Shown one piece after another: positions 54,146 to 62,968 of a DNA stretch of 64,000 nt (within the stretch, counting starts at the first letter, position 1; every line of letters begins with the position of its first letter). The stretch is from positions 5,001 through 69,000 of the forward strand of contig NZ_CYSA01000015.1 of NCBI RefSeq assembly GCF_001458355.1, in the 5' to 3' direction. The notes beneath the pieces are model-generated. The model was not told the origin of the DNA, did not search any database, and saw nothing but the letters and a program-made list of their open reading frames with translations. The translations under genes were made by a program, and so were the position numbers. This stretch comes from Thalassovita gelatinovora (GTDB lineage Bacteria > Pseudomonadota > Alphaproteobacteria > Rhodobacterales > Rhodobacteraceae).

Positions 54146-56083
54146 CTACTTCGCCACCTCGTAGCGCTGCGCCTGATCCCCCCTGCCCGCACGTTCCAGT
54201 TCGGCGCGGAATTCTTCGCGCATCGATACCGCCGCAGGTTCAATGTCGAGTCCCGTCAGGTACGCCTTGATCGCAGCATCGGCATTACCCTGACGCGCCT
54301 CGATCCGGGCCAGAAGCCGCCATGCCTGCCAATGGGTGTGGTGCAGTTGCGTCACCCGTAGCACCTGTTCACGCGCCTGTTCCAAACGGTCCGTGCCGAA
54401 ATAAAAGGCCGCAAGGTCATATTGGGCAAGGGTGTAATTAGGGTGATCAGCGATCAGCGCCTGCAACTGCGCAATCGCATCGGATTGCCGCCCCAAAGCA
54501 TAAACAGAAACCGCTTTTTGCAATCGCAACTGCGCGATGTCCGGGGCCAGTTCCAAACCCCGCTCAGCCGCAGCCAAAGATTTGTCATATGCTTTTTGCG
54601 CGTAAAAGGCGCGCGAAAGCGATATCCAGGGTTCATACTGGGCAACCTCGCCCGACGCCATGACATCTGCCATCGCTTCGGCCGCATAATCCGCCTTGAA
54701 GTTCTGATTGAGCAGAACCCCATTGGCCTTGGCCAGCAGCTTTTCGGCAGCACTGAGCGGTGTGTCGGGATAGAGCAAGCTGACCCCGACAATCTCGGCC
54801 GGAACTTTGGCGATTGGTTGTTTCAGCGACTGGAGCGGCCCCGGATCGCGCACAATCCGGTGATCCGTCATGGTGACATGGATCACATCCTGCGTGCGGC
54901 GTTCGGGCATATGACAGGTGGTGCAATCAGCATCGGGCGCGATATCGGGGTGGATCAGGCCGCTTTGCATCGCGGGCAATCCCTGCCCGTTGCTTTCATG
55001 GCAAGACAGGCACGCCGCCCGGTAATGCGCGGCGCGCTCATCCGGTTTGATTTTCACATGCGGGTCGTGACAACTGAGACAACCAAGCTGTCCCTCGCTT
55101 TCGATAAAGCAGCGGCTTTGTTCCATCCGGAACGGATGGTGGTTGATGTCGAACCGGTCTTCGCGCATCCGCAACGCGTCATCGACATCCAAAAACACCT
55201 TGTAATCGCTCAAGCTTTGTCCGGGCCGGAAGGAATAAACCGAACGGCCCAGCCTCAGTTCTGGCGTCACCGCCACACTTGGCTGCATATGGCAGCCATA
55301 GCAAATGCCATAAAGCTGCGCCTGCGGCAGCTTGCCGGGATGCACGATGGCGGCGCGGATGTCTTTCAGATCGCTATCCCCGCCCAGCACCTTCTCGACA
55401 TGATCCGCACCCGGCCCGTGACAGCGCTGACAACCGATCCCTTCAGGCAGATGCACCGGGAACAATTCGGGCATTCCCAGACGATCACTGCCCTCTGGAA
55501 CGTCGGGAAACGCATTGTGACAAGCCATGCAGCGTTGCCGAACCGGCCGGTTGACCCCCAGATGATTGGAAAATTCAAACCCCGGCGCCATTTCCCATTT
55601 GCCGCCTTGCTGACTGTACCAGGCCAAGGGCAGCTGAAACAATTCGCCGCTGGTGGTCTGATACAGGTAGACCCGGGAGTGATGGCCCGATCCGAGGATC
55701 CAATCGACCTTCTGTTCGAACTTATGAATCCGGACACCCGCTTCATTCAACTGATAGCGGGTGAACCAATAGGCCCCATCGCGCTGTTGCATTTCATAAT
55801 GCCGGTTCGAAGCCGCGTGAAAAAAATGTGCGTTGTCGAAATCTTCGATGACATTATCCGGCGATGGCCTATAGAAACTCTTCGCCATCCCCATTTCGCT
55901 GAAGCTTTCGGCCTTGTCTTGGTGGCATTCGGCGCAGGTAGTGTCGGGGATGTAACCGGCCGCCGCGCCTGTGGTGACGGGGATGCCGTATTCTTTCAGG
56001 ATATCCGACGCCGCAGCGGGACGAACAGACAAAACGGCCACTCCGAAAGCCGCCAATAGAATAGTAAATCGGGTCAAAAACAT
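54146..56083 (-). CDS. Seven-haem c-type cytochrome with C-terminal TPR repeats
   Basis: 645 residues from ATG 56083. A signal peptide (about 1-25, ending PAAA) is followed by seven CxxCH haem-c motifs: CAECH, CMACH, CQRCH, CYGCH, CLSCH, CLSCH and CTTCH, all in about residues 35-370. The C-terminal part (about 420-640) has helical repeats of TPR type (LQKAVSVYALGRQSDAIAQL, QYDLAAFYFGTDRLEQAREQ). Cytochrome c554/NrfA-like folds with TPRs act in periplasmic electron transfer or haem-protein assembly. No partner reductase is adjacent. It may be an electron carrier of unknown reaction. Confidence 0.85.
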   Translation of the reverse strand: MFLTRFTILLAAFGVAVLSVRPAAASDILKEYGIPVTTGAAAGYIPDTTCAECHQDKAESFSEMGMAKSFYRPSPDNVIEDFDNAHFFHAASNRHYEMQQRDGAYWFTRYQLNEAGVRIHKFEQKVDWILGSGHHSRVYLYQTTSGELFQLPLAWYSQQGGKWEMAPGFEFSNHLGVNRPVRQRCMACHNAFPDVPEGSDRLGMPELFPVHLPEGIGCQRCHGPGADHVEKVLGGDSDLKDIRAAIVHPGKLPQAQLYGICYGCHMQPSVAVTPELRLGRSVYSFRPGQSLSDYKVFLDVDDALRMREDRFDINHHPFRMEQSRCFIESEGQLGCLSCHDPHVKIKPDERAAHYRAACLSCHESNGQGLPAMQSGLIHPDIAPDADCTTCHMPERRTQDVIHVTMTDHRIVRDPGPLQSLKQPIAKVPAEIVGVSLLYPDTPLSAAEKLLAKANGVLLNQNFKADYAAEAMADVMASGEVAQYEPWISLSRAFYAQKAYDKSLAAAERGLELAPDIAQLRLQKAVSVYALGRQSDAIAQLQALIADHPNYTLAQYDLAAFYFGTDRLEQAREQVLRVTQLHHTHWQAWRLLARIEARQGNADAAIKAYLTGLDIEPAAVSMREEFRAELERAGRGDQAQRYEVAK

Positions 56084-56193
56084 GCTAGGCCCTGAAAATT
56101 GCAGCAATGAATTGACGCCATGCTAGGTCACCCCGGCAGCCGCGGCAAGAAAAGCCCACAAGCAGCGCGGTATCAGCGGAATCGCTGCCCCGA

Positions 56194-56955
56194 TCAGACG
56201 AATTGTTCGCGGATCAGCCGTTCTTCCAGCCCGTGGCCCGGATCGAACAATATCCGATGTTCGATATCAGGTTCGGACTGGATTTCAACGCAGACGACGT
56301 TTTCCACCAGATGACTATCGGCTTCGGCCATCACCGGGCGTTTGTCGGCTTCCAGCACGTCAAAGCGCACATTTGCGGTCTTTGGCAACAGCGCCCCACG
56401 CCAGCGGCGAGGCCGGAACGGTGCAATCGCGGTCAGCGCCAATACGTCGGACCCGATCGGCAAAATCGGCCCGTGGGCGGAATAATTATACGCGGTCGAC
56501 CCGGCTGGCGTGGCGAGCAAGGCACCGTCGCATACCAATTCTTCCATCCGCAACCGCCCGTCCACGGTAATTTTCAGCTTGGCGGCCTGCGGCCCGCTGC
56601 GCAGCACCGACACTTCGTTCAGCGCCAGCGCCTCGTGTTTGGTGCCGCCGGCACAGGTGGCGTGCATCGACAGTGGATTGATCACTTCTTCCTCCGCCGC
56701 CTTCAGCCGGTCCATCAGGTCAGTTTCGGAATACTCGTTCATCAGGAACCCGACAGTGCCACGATTCATGCCATAAACAGGAACATCCAGATGCTGGGTC
56801 CGGTGCAGCGTGGTCAGCATGAACCCGTCCCCGCCAAGGGCAACGATTACGTTCGCATCGCTTTCAGGAGCCTGACCATAGCGCCCGACAAGGGTCGCAC
56901 GGGCGGTTTGCGCCGACGGGCTGTCGCTGGCGACAAAGGCGATACGAAGACTCAT
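56194..56955 (-). CDS. nadK: NAD kinase
   Basis: 253 residues from ATG 56955 (MSLRIAFVASDSPSAQ); a longer frame to 57105 lies across the gap to glyA and lacks homology. The catalytic motif ALGGDGFML (about 45-53) is the GGDG loop; GMNRGTVGFLMNE binds ATP/NAD and TPAGSTAYNYSAHGPILP is the conserved TAY block. It phosphorylates NAD to NADP. It is divergent from glyA across 168 nt. Confidence 0.94.
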   Translation of the reverse strand: MSLRIAFVASDSPSAQTARATLVGRYGQAPESDANVIVALGGDGFMLTTLHRTQHLDVPVYGMNRGTVGFLMNEYSETDLMDRLKAAEEEVINPLSMHATCAGGTKHEALALNEVSVLRSGPQAAKLKITVDGRLRMEELVCDGALLATPAGSTAYNYSAHGPILPIGSDVLALTAIAPFRPRRWRGALLPKTANVRFDVLEADKRPVMAEADSHLVENVVCVEIQSEPDIEHRILFDPGHGLEERLIREQFV

Positions 56956-57123
56956 AGGCGACCTGTTTCCGATTGGGGTCATTTTGCGCCAATCGAACCA
57001 CAAGTTACGGGGCGGCGCCACCCCTGCCGCGACTGTTCGCCGTTGCGTCGCAATAGGGCCTTCCCCATCTGCCCTATTTCCTTTACCTAGCGGCCAATCC
57101 AACATCCCATCACGGAGTCCCCG

Positions 57124-58407
57124 ATGTCCGATACCGGTTTCTTCACCGAAGCACTGTCTTCCCGCGATCCCGAGCTGTTCCAGTCGATCACCGACGAGCT
57201 TGGCCGCCAGCGCAATGAGATCGAACTGATCGCCTCAGAGAACATTGTCTCGGCTGCCGTCATGGAAGCCCAAGGTTCGGTCATGACGAACAAATACGCC
57301 GAAGGCTATCCCGGCCGGCGTTATTATGGCGGTTGCCAATTCGTTGATGTGGCTGAAAATCTGGCCATCGAACGGGCCAAGGAACTGTTCGGTTGCGGCT
57401 TTGCCAATGTACAGCCCAATTCCGGCAGTCAGGCCAATCAGGGTGCCTTTATGGCGCTGATCAAACCCGGCGATACCATCCTCGGCATGAACCTGGCCTC
57501 GGGCGGGCACCTGACCCACGGCGCTGCCCCGAACCAGTCGGGCAAGTGGTTCAACGCCGTCCAGTACGGTGTACGCCAGCAAGACAACCTGATCGACTAT
57601 GACGAAGTTGCAGCCTTGGCTCAGGAACACCAACCCAAGCTGATCATCGCCGGCGGCTCGGCCATCCCGCGCCAGATTGATTTCGCCAAGTTCCGCGAAA
57701 TTGCCGACAGCGTCGGCGCCTACCTGATGGTCGACATGGCACACTTTGCCGGACTGGTTGCGGCGGGTGAACATCCTTCGCCTTTCCCCTATGCTGATAT
57801 TGCCACCACCACCACTCACAAGACCCTGCGCGGTCCGCGCGGCGGCATGATCCTGACCAATGACGAAGCGATCGCCAAGAAGGTCAATTCCGCCATTTTC
57901 CCCGGTTTGCAGGGTGGTCCGTTGATGCATGTGATCGCCGCGAAGGCGGTCGCATTTGGTGAAGCGCTGCGGCCCGAATTCAAGACCTATCAGAAACAGG
58001 TGCGTGCCAATGCCGTGGCGCTGGCCGATCAACTGATGAAGGGCGGTCTGGACATGGTCACGGGTGGCACCGACACCCATGTGATGTTGGTCGATCTACG
58101 CCCCAAAGGGGTGAAGGGCAACGCCACCGAAAAGGCATTGGGCCGCGCCCATATCACCTGCAACAAGAACGGTATCCCGTTTGATCCGGAAAAACCGATG
58201 GTAACCTCGGGTATCCGTCTGGGCACGCCTGCAGGCACCACCCGTGGTTTCGGTGAAGCCGAATTCCGCCAGATCGCCGACTGGATCGTCGAAGTGGTCG
58301 ACGGGCTGGCCGCCAATGGCGAAGAAGGCAATGCCGAGATCGAAGAAAAAGTGAAGGCCGAAGTCGAGGCGTTTTGCGCCAAATTCCCGATCTACCCGAC
58401 CCTGTAA
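57124..58407 (+). CDS. glyA: Serine hydroxymethyltransferase
   Basis: 427 residues. PLP-enzyme landmarks: [44 protein letters not shown], the PLP lysine motif [14 protein letters not shown] (about 225-238) and [13 protein letters not shown]. It interconverts serine and glycine with tetrahydrofolate and feeds one-carbon metabolism. Length and start are standard, with GGAG at 57114. A strong GC hairpin follows the stop. No riboswitch was recognised in its leader. Confidence 0.97.
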   Translation: MSDTGFFTEALSSRDPELFQSITDELGRQRNEIELIASENIVSAAVMEAQGSVMTNKYAEGYPGRRYYGGCQFVDVAENLAIERAKELFGCGFANVQPNSGSQANQGAFMALIKPGDTILGMNLASGGHLTHGAAPNQSGKWFNAVQYGVRQQDNLIDYDEVAALAQEHQPKLIIAGGSAIPRQIDFAKFREIADSVGAYLMVDMAHFAGLVAAGEHPSPFPYADIATTTTHKTLRGPRGGMILTNDEAIAKKVNSAIFPGLQGGPLMHVIAAKAVAFGEALRPEFKTYQKQVRANAVALADQLMKGGLDMVTGGTDTHVMLVDLRPKGVKGNATEKALGRAHITCNKNGIPFDPEKPMVTSGIRLGTPAGTTRGFGEAEFRQIADWIVEVVDGLAANGEEGNAEIEEKVKAEVEAFCAKFPIYPTL

Positions 58408-58427
58408 GGCCGGACCTGAAGCAAAGA

Positions 58428-58463
58428 AAACGCCGCCGTGGAATGGGTTCCGCGGCGGCGTTT
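58428..58463. terminator. Bidirectional terminator after glyA
   Basis: AAACGCCGCCG (58428-58438) pairs with CGGCGGCGTTT (58453-58463), an 11-bp stem. Short T-runs flank both sides, so it can stop glyA and the convergent small gene ending at 58499. Confidence 0.75.
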
Positions 58464-58498
58464 CCTATTGCGGATTATGATCTTGTGGATTGGAAACC

Positions 58499-58873
58499 TT
58501 ACAAAAATCCGCGCCACATCAGAAACGCCAGCAGCAGCGCCAGCACCAATAGCAGATTGAAGGACAGCCCACCCAGCAGGCCCAGCACCGCGCCTTTGCG
58601 CCGGTCGGCCACGTCGATGGTTTTCAGGTGATCGCGGATGTCCAGATAGGCCCGGTTTACCGCAGCGGCGTCGATGAATTGCCGCAGCTTGGGATGACCC
58701 GCCATTGCCTGCGCTTCGATAATCACCTTGGCCGCTGCATGAAGCCGCTTCGGCACCCGACGCCCGACTTTGCGCATACGGTGTTGCAGATCGCCCGAGG
58801 ACGCGCCAAAAGTTTCGGCCAGAAGCTTTGTCAATTCGGCCTGTTTTTTTTCAAGCTCTTTCGGGTCGATCAC
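58499..58873 (-). CDS. Hypothetical protein with C-terminal membrane segment
   Basis: 124 residues. The N-terminal two thirds are helical and charged (ELEKKQAELTKLLAETFGAS, MRKVGRRVPKRLHAAAKVII). The C-terminus is one long hydrophobic stretch (about 92-122, GAVLGLLGGLSFNLLLVLAL), so it is probably tail-anchored in the inner membrane. No family with known function is recognised. It is convergent with glyA and divergent from an alpha/beta hydrolase across about 65 nt. Confidence 0.65.
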   Translation of the reverse strand: MIDPKELEKKQAELTKLLAETFGASSGDLQHRMRKVGRRVPKRLHAAAKVIIEAQAMAGHPKLRQFIDAAAVNRAYLDIRDHLKTIDVADRRKGAVLGLLGGLSFNLLLVLALLLAFLMWRGFL

Positions 58874-58939
58874 CGATCTTGCTCCGTTCCGATCTCAAGG
58901 GTACTGGTCTGTTAACGCCGCCTGCTCTATCTAGACCCC

Positions 58940-59695
58940 ATGCTGAACCAGATTGTCCACGGTGAAAAAACCGATCGTCCTTCGCTTTTGATCGTTCATG
59001 GCCTTTATGGGTCGGGGCGCAATTGGGGAGTGATTGCCAAACGTCTGTCCGACGGTCGTCAAGTGATTGCCGTGGATCAGCGCAATCATGGGTTCAGCCC
59101 TTGGCATGACAGTCACAGCTATGAAGACATGGCCGAGGATTTGGCGCGGGTGATCCGTGCCCAAGGCGGCCCTATGGACGTTCTGGGCCATTCCATGGGC
59201 GGCAAGGCAGCGATGGTGTTGGCGTTGAAATATCCCAATCTTGTCAATCGCTTGATCGTTGCCGACATTGCCCCTGTCGCCTATGGCCATTCCCAGTTGC
59301 AATATATCGAGGCGATGCGCGCGGTGGATCTGGACAAGGTGGAAAAACGGTCCGATGCCGAGGCGCAATTGCGCGATCTGGTCGACGATCCGATCCTGCC
59401 GACCTTTTTCACCCAATCGCTTGACGTGGCGCAGAAACGGTGGCGGCTGAACCATGACGCACTGGAACAAGATATGGAAAAAATCCTTTCTTTTCCGGAT
59501 CTTGATGGTCAATTCGGCGGGCCTACCCTGTTTTTGTCGGGGGCGAAATCAGACTATGTCAAACGCGAAGACCGGCCCCACATCAAGGCCCTGTTTCCAC
59601 AGGCAAAATTCGCCAAGATCCCCGATACGGGGCATTGGTTGCATGCCGAAAAACCGCGCGAATTCGAAGCCGCAGTGCGGGCCTATCTGACTTGA
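58940..59695 (+). CDS. Alpha/beta-hydrolase (YbfF-like esterase)
   Basis: 251 residues. The nucleophile elbow is GHSMGGKAAM (about 92-101); the oxyanion-hole region LIVHGLYGSGRNWGVIAKRL is at the N-terminus, the acidic residue lies near LFLSGAKSDYV and the catalytic His in DTGHWLHAEKP. This pattern is that of YbfF-type esterases, which hydrolyse short acyl esters or thioesters in the cytosol. The natural substrate is unknown. Confidence 0.88.
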   Translation: MLNQIVHGEKTDRPSLLIVHGLYGSGRNWGVIAKRLSDGRQVIAVDQRNHGFSPWHDSHSYEDMAEDLARVIRAQGGPMDVLGHSMGGKAAMVLALKYPNLVNRLIVADIAPVAYGHSQLQYIEAMRAVDLDKVEKRSDAEAQLRDLVDDPILPTFFTQSLDVAQKRWRLNHDALEQDMEKILSFPDLDGQFGGPTLFLSGAKSDYVKREDRPHIKALFPQAKFAKIPDTGHWLHAEKPREFEAAVRAYLT

Positions 59696-59773
59696 AATAA
59701 CTGGTGGCAACGACACGCGGGGGACCCCTTCCCTTTGCGCCGTCACCACCATAGCCCGTTTGCAACGGGATTC

Positions 59774-59959
59774 TTACTGGCTGCTATACAACGCCCGCGT
59801 GACAAGATAAGTCACTGGAAACGCAACGATAAACCCAGCCAACGCCGCAAGCAGAAGCGGCTGCATCGTGTCCATCCCCATCACCAGCGCGGCGATCATG
59901 GCCGACCCTGCAAGGGTCGAGCCGATAAAGAGATGCAAAATAAAACCAAGTCTGAGCAT
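59774..59959 (-). CDS. Small two-helix membrane protein
   Basis: 61 residues with two hydrophobic segments: MLRLGFILHLFIGSTLAGSA and MQPLLLAALAGFIVAFPVTY. A GGAGGG ribosome-binding site precedes the ATG at 59959. Similar Rhodobacterales proteins of this length are, as I recall, often labelled CTP synthetase in databases, but nothing here supports that: real CTP synthase is about 540 residues with a glutaminase domain. Function is unknown. The 242-nt gap upstream has no other feature that I can see. Confidence 0.65.
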   Translation of the reverse strand: MLRLGFILHLFIGSTLAGSAMIAALVMGMDTMQPLLLAALAGFIVAFPVTYLVTRALYSSQ

Positions 59960-60201
59960 GGGACCCTCCTGTGGTGATGTGCGATCCTTCCTGATTAATA
60001 TAGCATATTTTGAATATCATACCTTTGATTTGCATCAATACGGTCGGAAATCCGGGCCGGAATGCCCTGCCTGCTGTAGCGTTAAGTGCTGATATTTGTA
60101 GCATTTGTAGCGCCAAAGACTGCATATGCCCCGGCCCATCGCGCGGCGGGTCAGCACGGCGTTAACCGACCCGCCCGAGGATGGGGCCGAAAGGATCGCC
60201 C

Positions 60202-60498
60202 ATGGACCGACTTGCCCCCTATCGCATCGTTTCCGTCACCGAATTTCGCCGCGACGCCACCCGGCTTTCGAGTTGGGTGCAGCACCGCGGCGGCCGGGTC
60301 TGGATCACCAAACACGGGACCTCCACCTGCGCGGTGGTTCCGATGGAGCAATGTGAATTGCTGGAAAAATGGGAAGGCCGCAGCCTGGCCGAGGAACGCC
60401 GCAGGCTGGACCGGCTTTACGCCCAATGGAAAGCCGTCAAGGCGCGCGATCCGCGGGCAGATTTGCCGCTGCCTTGGGATTGGGACAAAACGCGATGA
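60202..60498 (+). CDS. Phd/YefM-like antitoxin-type protein (no toxin partner seen)
   Basis: 98 residues from ATG 60202, with AAAGGATCGCC upstream. The N-terminus YRIVSVTEFRRDATRLSSWV followed by RVWITKHGTSTCAVVPMEQCELLE has the order of the Phd/YefM fold (a VS.TEFR.....L..V....V.IT..G...AV..... pattern) that binds DNA as a dimer. The C-terminus is a charged helix that in antitoxins would wrap the toxin. No Doc, RelE/YoeB or other toxin gene follows in the 178-nt gap. It may be a solitary regulator. Confidence 0.6.
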   Translation: MDRLAPYRIVSVTEFRRDATRLSSWVQHRGGRVWITKHGTSTCAVVPMEQCELLEKWEGRSLAEERRRLDRLYAQWKAVKARDPRADLPLPWDWDKTR

Positions 60499-60588
60499 GC
60501 GGCGGGCTGCGCGGCCCGGTCGACCGTTCGCGATCGACGTCTGAGTCGAATTTCCGGGCCATCCGGGGTTGGATGTTTCAGGATGTAG

Positions 60589-60606
60589 GCCGGGCTTAAG
60601 CCCGGC
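60589..60606. repeat. REP-like GC-rich palindrome
   Basis: GCCGGGCTTAAGCCCGGC is a perfect 18-bp palindrome, flanked by GTAG and TTAC that extend the symmetry imperfectly. It lies alone between the Phd-like gene and the dehydrogenase gene. The form resembles dispersed extragenic palindromes; it has no T-run of a terminator. Confidence 0.5.
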
Positions 60607-60675
60607 TTACCCCGGCTCATTGCATTTACCATCGGCAATACCGACGGAGTGGAAATGGCGGTGTGCCGGGTGGGA

Positions 60676-61410
60676 TTATGTCGATCCGTCGTGATCGGCA
60701 AGTTTCTGGCCGGTCTTGGCCGCTGTCAGCAGCCGCGGGCTGATGGCCCAGGCGACCGGGTCTTCGGGGATTAGCGCCTGCAACCGCTCAACAATATGCG
60801 CGGCGCCCAAGCTGTCGGCATAGCGCATCAAACCGCCGCGCGACGCGGGAAAGCCAAGCCGGTGGATCATCACCAGATCGATGTCGCGGGCGGTGGCCGC
60901 AGTGCCGTCATGCAGAAGATCGGCAGCTTCGTTGATCAGCGCCAGCAGCAACCGATCGCGGATCTGATCGGCGCTGTAATCGGTGCGGGTGCGGCGTTCG
61001 AAATGCGATTCTTCCAAGGCGAGGTCGGCGACGATGGGATCATCCACCTTGCCGCCGCCACCGGGATAGCGATACCAGCCCGCGCCGGTCTTGCGGCCCA
61101 GCTTGCCCAGTTCGATCATCCGGTCAAGGATGGGGATATGGCGGCGGTTTGGGGCGCGATTTGCATCCCGACGGCGGCGTTGGACAAATTCGATATCGAG
61201 GCCGGTCAGGTCCTGTGCTTCGTAAGGACCTAGGGCAAAGCCGAAATCGACCATCGCTTCGTCCACTTCCCACGGGGTGGACCCATCCATGAAGACGGTG
61301 TCGGCGGCTTCGTGATAGCGGGCCAGAAGGCGATCAAGGATAGCATCGCCGCCCTCTGCCACGGCAGGTTCACCATCGTCAGGGCCGGTCGGGGGGAGCA
61401 GTGCCGCCAT
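60676..61410 (-). CDS. 3-hydroxyacyl-CoA dehydrogenase, C-terminal domains only
   Basis: 244 residues from ATG 61410 (a TTG at 61422 is possible). The sequence matches the two helical 3HCDH C-terminal domains of FadB/FadJ-like proteins: ILDRLLARYHEAADTVFMDG, VDFGFALGPYEAQDLTGLDI, GRKTGAGWYRYPGGG, and DLVMIHRLGFPASRGGLMRY. The Rossmann NAD-binding domain and catalytic His-Glu region are absent, and the 75 nt up to the regulator stop cannot hold them. It could be a remnant of a larger gene or a stand-alone subunit; its place next to box genes suggests a link to benzoyl-CoA-derived hydroxyacyl-CoA steps. Confidence 0.65.
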   Translation of the reverse strand: MAALLPPTGPDDGEPAVAEGGDAILDRLLARYHEAADTVFMDGSTPWEVDEAMVDFGFALGPYEAQDLTGLDIEFVQRRRRDANRAPNRRHIPILDRMIELGKLGRKTGAGWYRYPGGGGKVDDPIVADLALEESHFERRTRTDYSADQIRDRLLLALINEAADLLHDGTAATARDIDLVMIHRLGFPASRGGLMRYADSLGAAHIVERLQALIPEDPVAWAISPRLLTAAKTGQKLADHDGST

Positions 61411-61497
61411 TTTGCGTTCCAATCTTCTGCGCTATAATGCAAATGCCGGGCATTGACTTCGAACGTCATCGCCACCGCTCGGCATGATGCCGACTTT

Positions 61498-62415
61498 TCA
61501 GTCGATGAAGCCGTTATCGGAAATCAGCGCCAGCAATCGACCCAAAGCAGCGTCTTCGCTGACATCGGAGGTGTCCAGCATCGCTTCGGCCCGTTCATAG
61601 AGAACTTCGCGGCTTTGCAGGATCGACTTGAGTTGCGCCATCGCTTCGGGATTGCCGGCCATCGGGCGTTCATCGCCTTGGGCGCGGACCCGGTCCATAT
61701 GGTCTTGCGGCGTTGCCTTGAGCCAGATCGTGTGGAACCGCGACAGCAGCTTGGCATAGGTGCCGGGTTCGGCCACGATACCGCCCGCAACGGCCAGAAC
61801 GACCTTGTCATGGGTGGCCACGACCCGGTCCATCGCGTCGGATTCCAGCTTGCGATATCCCTCTTGGCCGTACAGCGCCATGATTTCCGACACCGGCATC
61901 CCGGCGTGATCTTCGATTTCGCGGTTCAGTTCGAGAAAGGGAATGCCCAATGCTTCGCCGATCCGCCGACCCATGGTGGATTTCCCGGCGCCGCGCAGAC
62001 CGATCAGGCAAATCCGCGACGCGCGCAGGCTGCCTTCGGTTTCATAGCTCAGAAGCCGGGTCACCGCTTTGCGGGTTTCGCGGTCGGCAGAGCGGTAAAG
62101 TTCGGCCATCCGCTGCACGTCGGAATTCCACGGATCTTCGTCGCCGACCAGCCATTCGATCCGGTGATCCAGCGCGTCGGCCACCCGTTTCAGCAAACCG
62201 ATCGAAATATTGCCTTCGCCGCTTTCCAGTTGCGCCAGATAGCGCGGTGACACGCCGGACAATTCGGACAGGACCCGGCGCGGAATGCCTTTGCGTTCGC
62301 GCACCCGGCGCACCCGCAGCCCGACCTGTGACAGCAGGTCGGCAACGGCGTCTTCAGCGCTTTGCGACCCGCCAATTTCGGTCACTTTTCCACTGAATGT
62401 GGTAATTTCCGCCAT
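61498..62415 (-). CDS. boxR: BoxR/BzdR-type benzoyl-CoA-responsive regulator (HTH plus shikimate-kinase-like domain)
   Basis: 305 residues from ATG 62415. The N-terminal XRE-type HTH is at about 33-90 (LRVRRVRERKGIPRRVLSEL, SPRYLAQLESGEGNISIGLL). The C-terminal half is a shikimate-kinase-like domain with Walker A IGLRGAGKSTMGRRIGEALG (about 138-157). This architecture is specific to BzdR/BoxR, in which benzoyl-CoA binds the kinase-like domain and relieves repression. It sits beside boxA and a thioesterase, supporting the role. A palindrome-containing region precedes the gene. Confidence 0.92.
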   Translation of the reverse strand: MAEITTFSGKVTEIGGSQSAEDAVADLLSQVGLRVRRVRERKGIPRRVLSELSGVSPRYLAQLESGEGNISIGLLKRVADALDHRIEWLVGDEDPWNSDVQRMAELYRSADRETRKAVTRLLSYETEGSLRASRICLIGLRGAGKSTMGRRIGEALGIPFLELNREIEDHAGMPVSEIMALYGQEGYRKLESDAMDRVVATHDKVVLAVAGGIVAEPGTYAKLLSRFHTIWLKATPQDHMDRVRAQGDERPMAGNPEAMAQLKSILQSREVLYERAEAMLDTSDVSEDAALGRLLALISDNGFID

Positions 62416-62436
62416 GCTGCCCCCGCGCTGCCCCGC

Positions 62437-62461
62437 GTATGTAATATAATGCATACCATAC
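62437..62461. promoter_or_regulatory. Operator candidate upstream of boxR
   Basis: GTATG-TAATATAATG-CATAC (62437-62456 with one extra base in the arms) is an inverted repeat, followed by a second CATAC (62457-62461). It lies 22-46 nt before the boxR start and is AT-rich, so it could overlap the promoter and be an autoregulatory site. Confidence 0.45.
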
Positions 62462-62491
62462 GGGATTACCGGTGTGAATCAATCGCCGAAG

Positions 62492-62968
62492 TCAATTATC
62501 CCCGTTCGGATCAGCGGCGCGTGGCGCGGTGGGAATCCGGGCCTGAACGATCTTGCGTATCGCGTCGGGAGGCGGGGATTTACGGAACTGGTCGGCGATG
62601 GTGAACACGTTGACGAAGCGGCCCGAAAAGCAAAGCGTGCCGTCCTGAAACCCGTCAACGCGAAATTCGACCGAAGTGTCGCCGAGCCGGGTCGGCCAGA
62701 CCAGACAGATCAGCCGGTGGCGCGGAGTGATCGGCGCGAAGAAATCCAGCGACATATGCACGAAAGGCGTGCCCATGTTGCGATCCAGTTCCATCTGGAA
62801 CCAGCCGTCACCGCCAAGGTTGAGTTCCCACCAGCCATTGATCGCATCCAACGCAAACCACGGGATGCGGGCGGTATAGGCGATCTTGGCCGGGTCGCAA
62901 TCGCCCCATGTGACCCGGATGACATGTTCATACGCGTCATCGGGGCGATCTGATTCAGTAGGTTTCAA
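62492..62968 (-). CDS. Hotdog acyl-CoA thioesterase of the box cluster
   Basis: About 159 residues if started at TTG 62968, which lies within the 3' end of boxA (overlap 62955-62968); no ATG occurs in frame near the homologous start. The 4-hydroxybenzoyl-CoA thioesterase motif VTWGDCDPAKIAYTARIPWF contains the catalytic Asp. A benzoyl-CoA thioesterase is encoded in the box cluster of Aromatoleum (Azoarcus) evansii and is thought to free CoA when benzoyl-CoA builds up; the same role is likely here. A longer frame exists to 63076 inside boxA, but it lacks homology. Confidence 0.8.
   Translation of the reverse strand: MKPTESDRPDDAYEHVIRVTWGDCDPAKIAYTARIPWFALDAINGWWELNLGGDGWFQMELDRNMGTPFVHMSLDFFAPITPRHRLICLVWPTRLGDTSVEFRVDGFQDGTLCFSGRFVNVFTIADQFRKSPPPDAIRKIVQARIPTAPRAADPNGDN

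Noticed and set aside
57000-57123. Riboswitch in the glyA leader
   Set aside because: I looked for glycine- or SAM-type core motifs and found none; the region only serves as a divergent promoter with nadK.
59774-59959. CTP synthetase, a label I recall for similar short proteins
   Set aside because: The product is a 61-residue two-helix membrane peptide with no synthetase or glutaminase motif.
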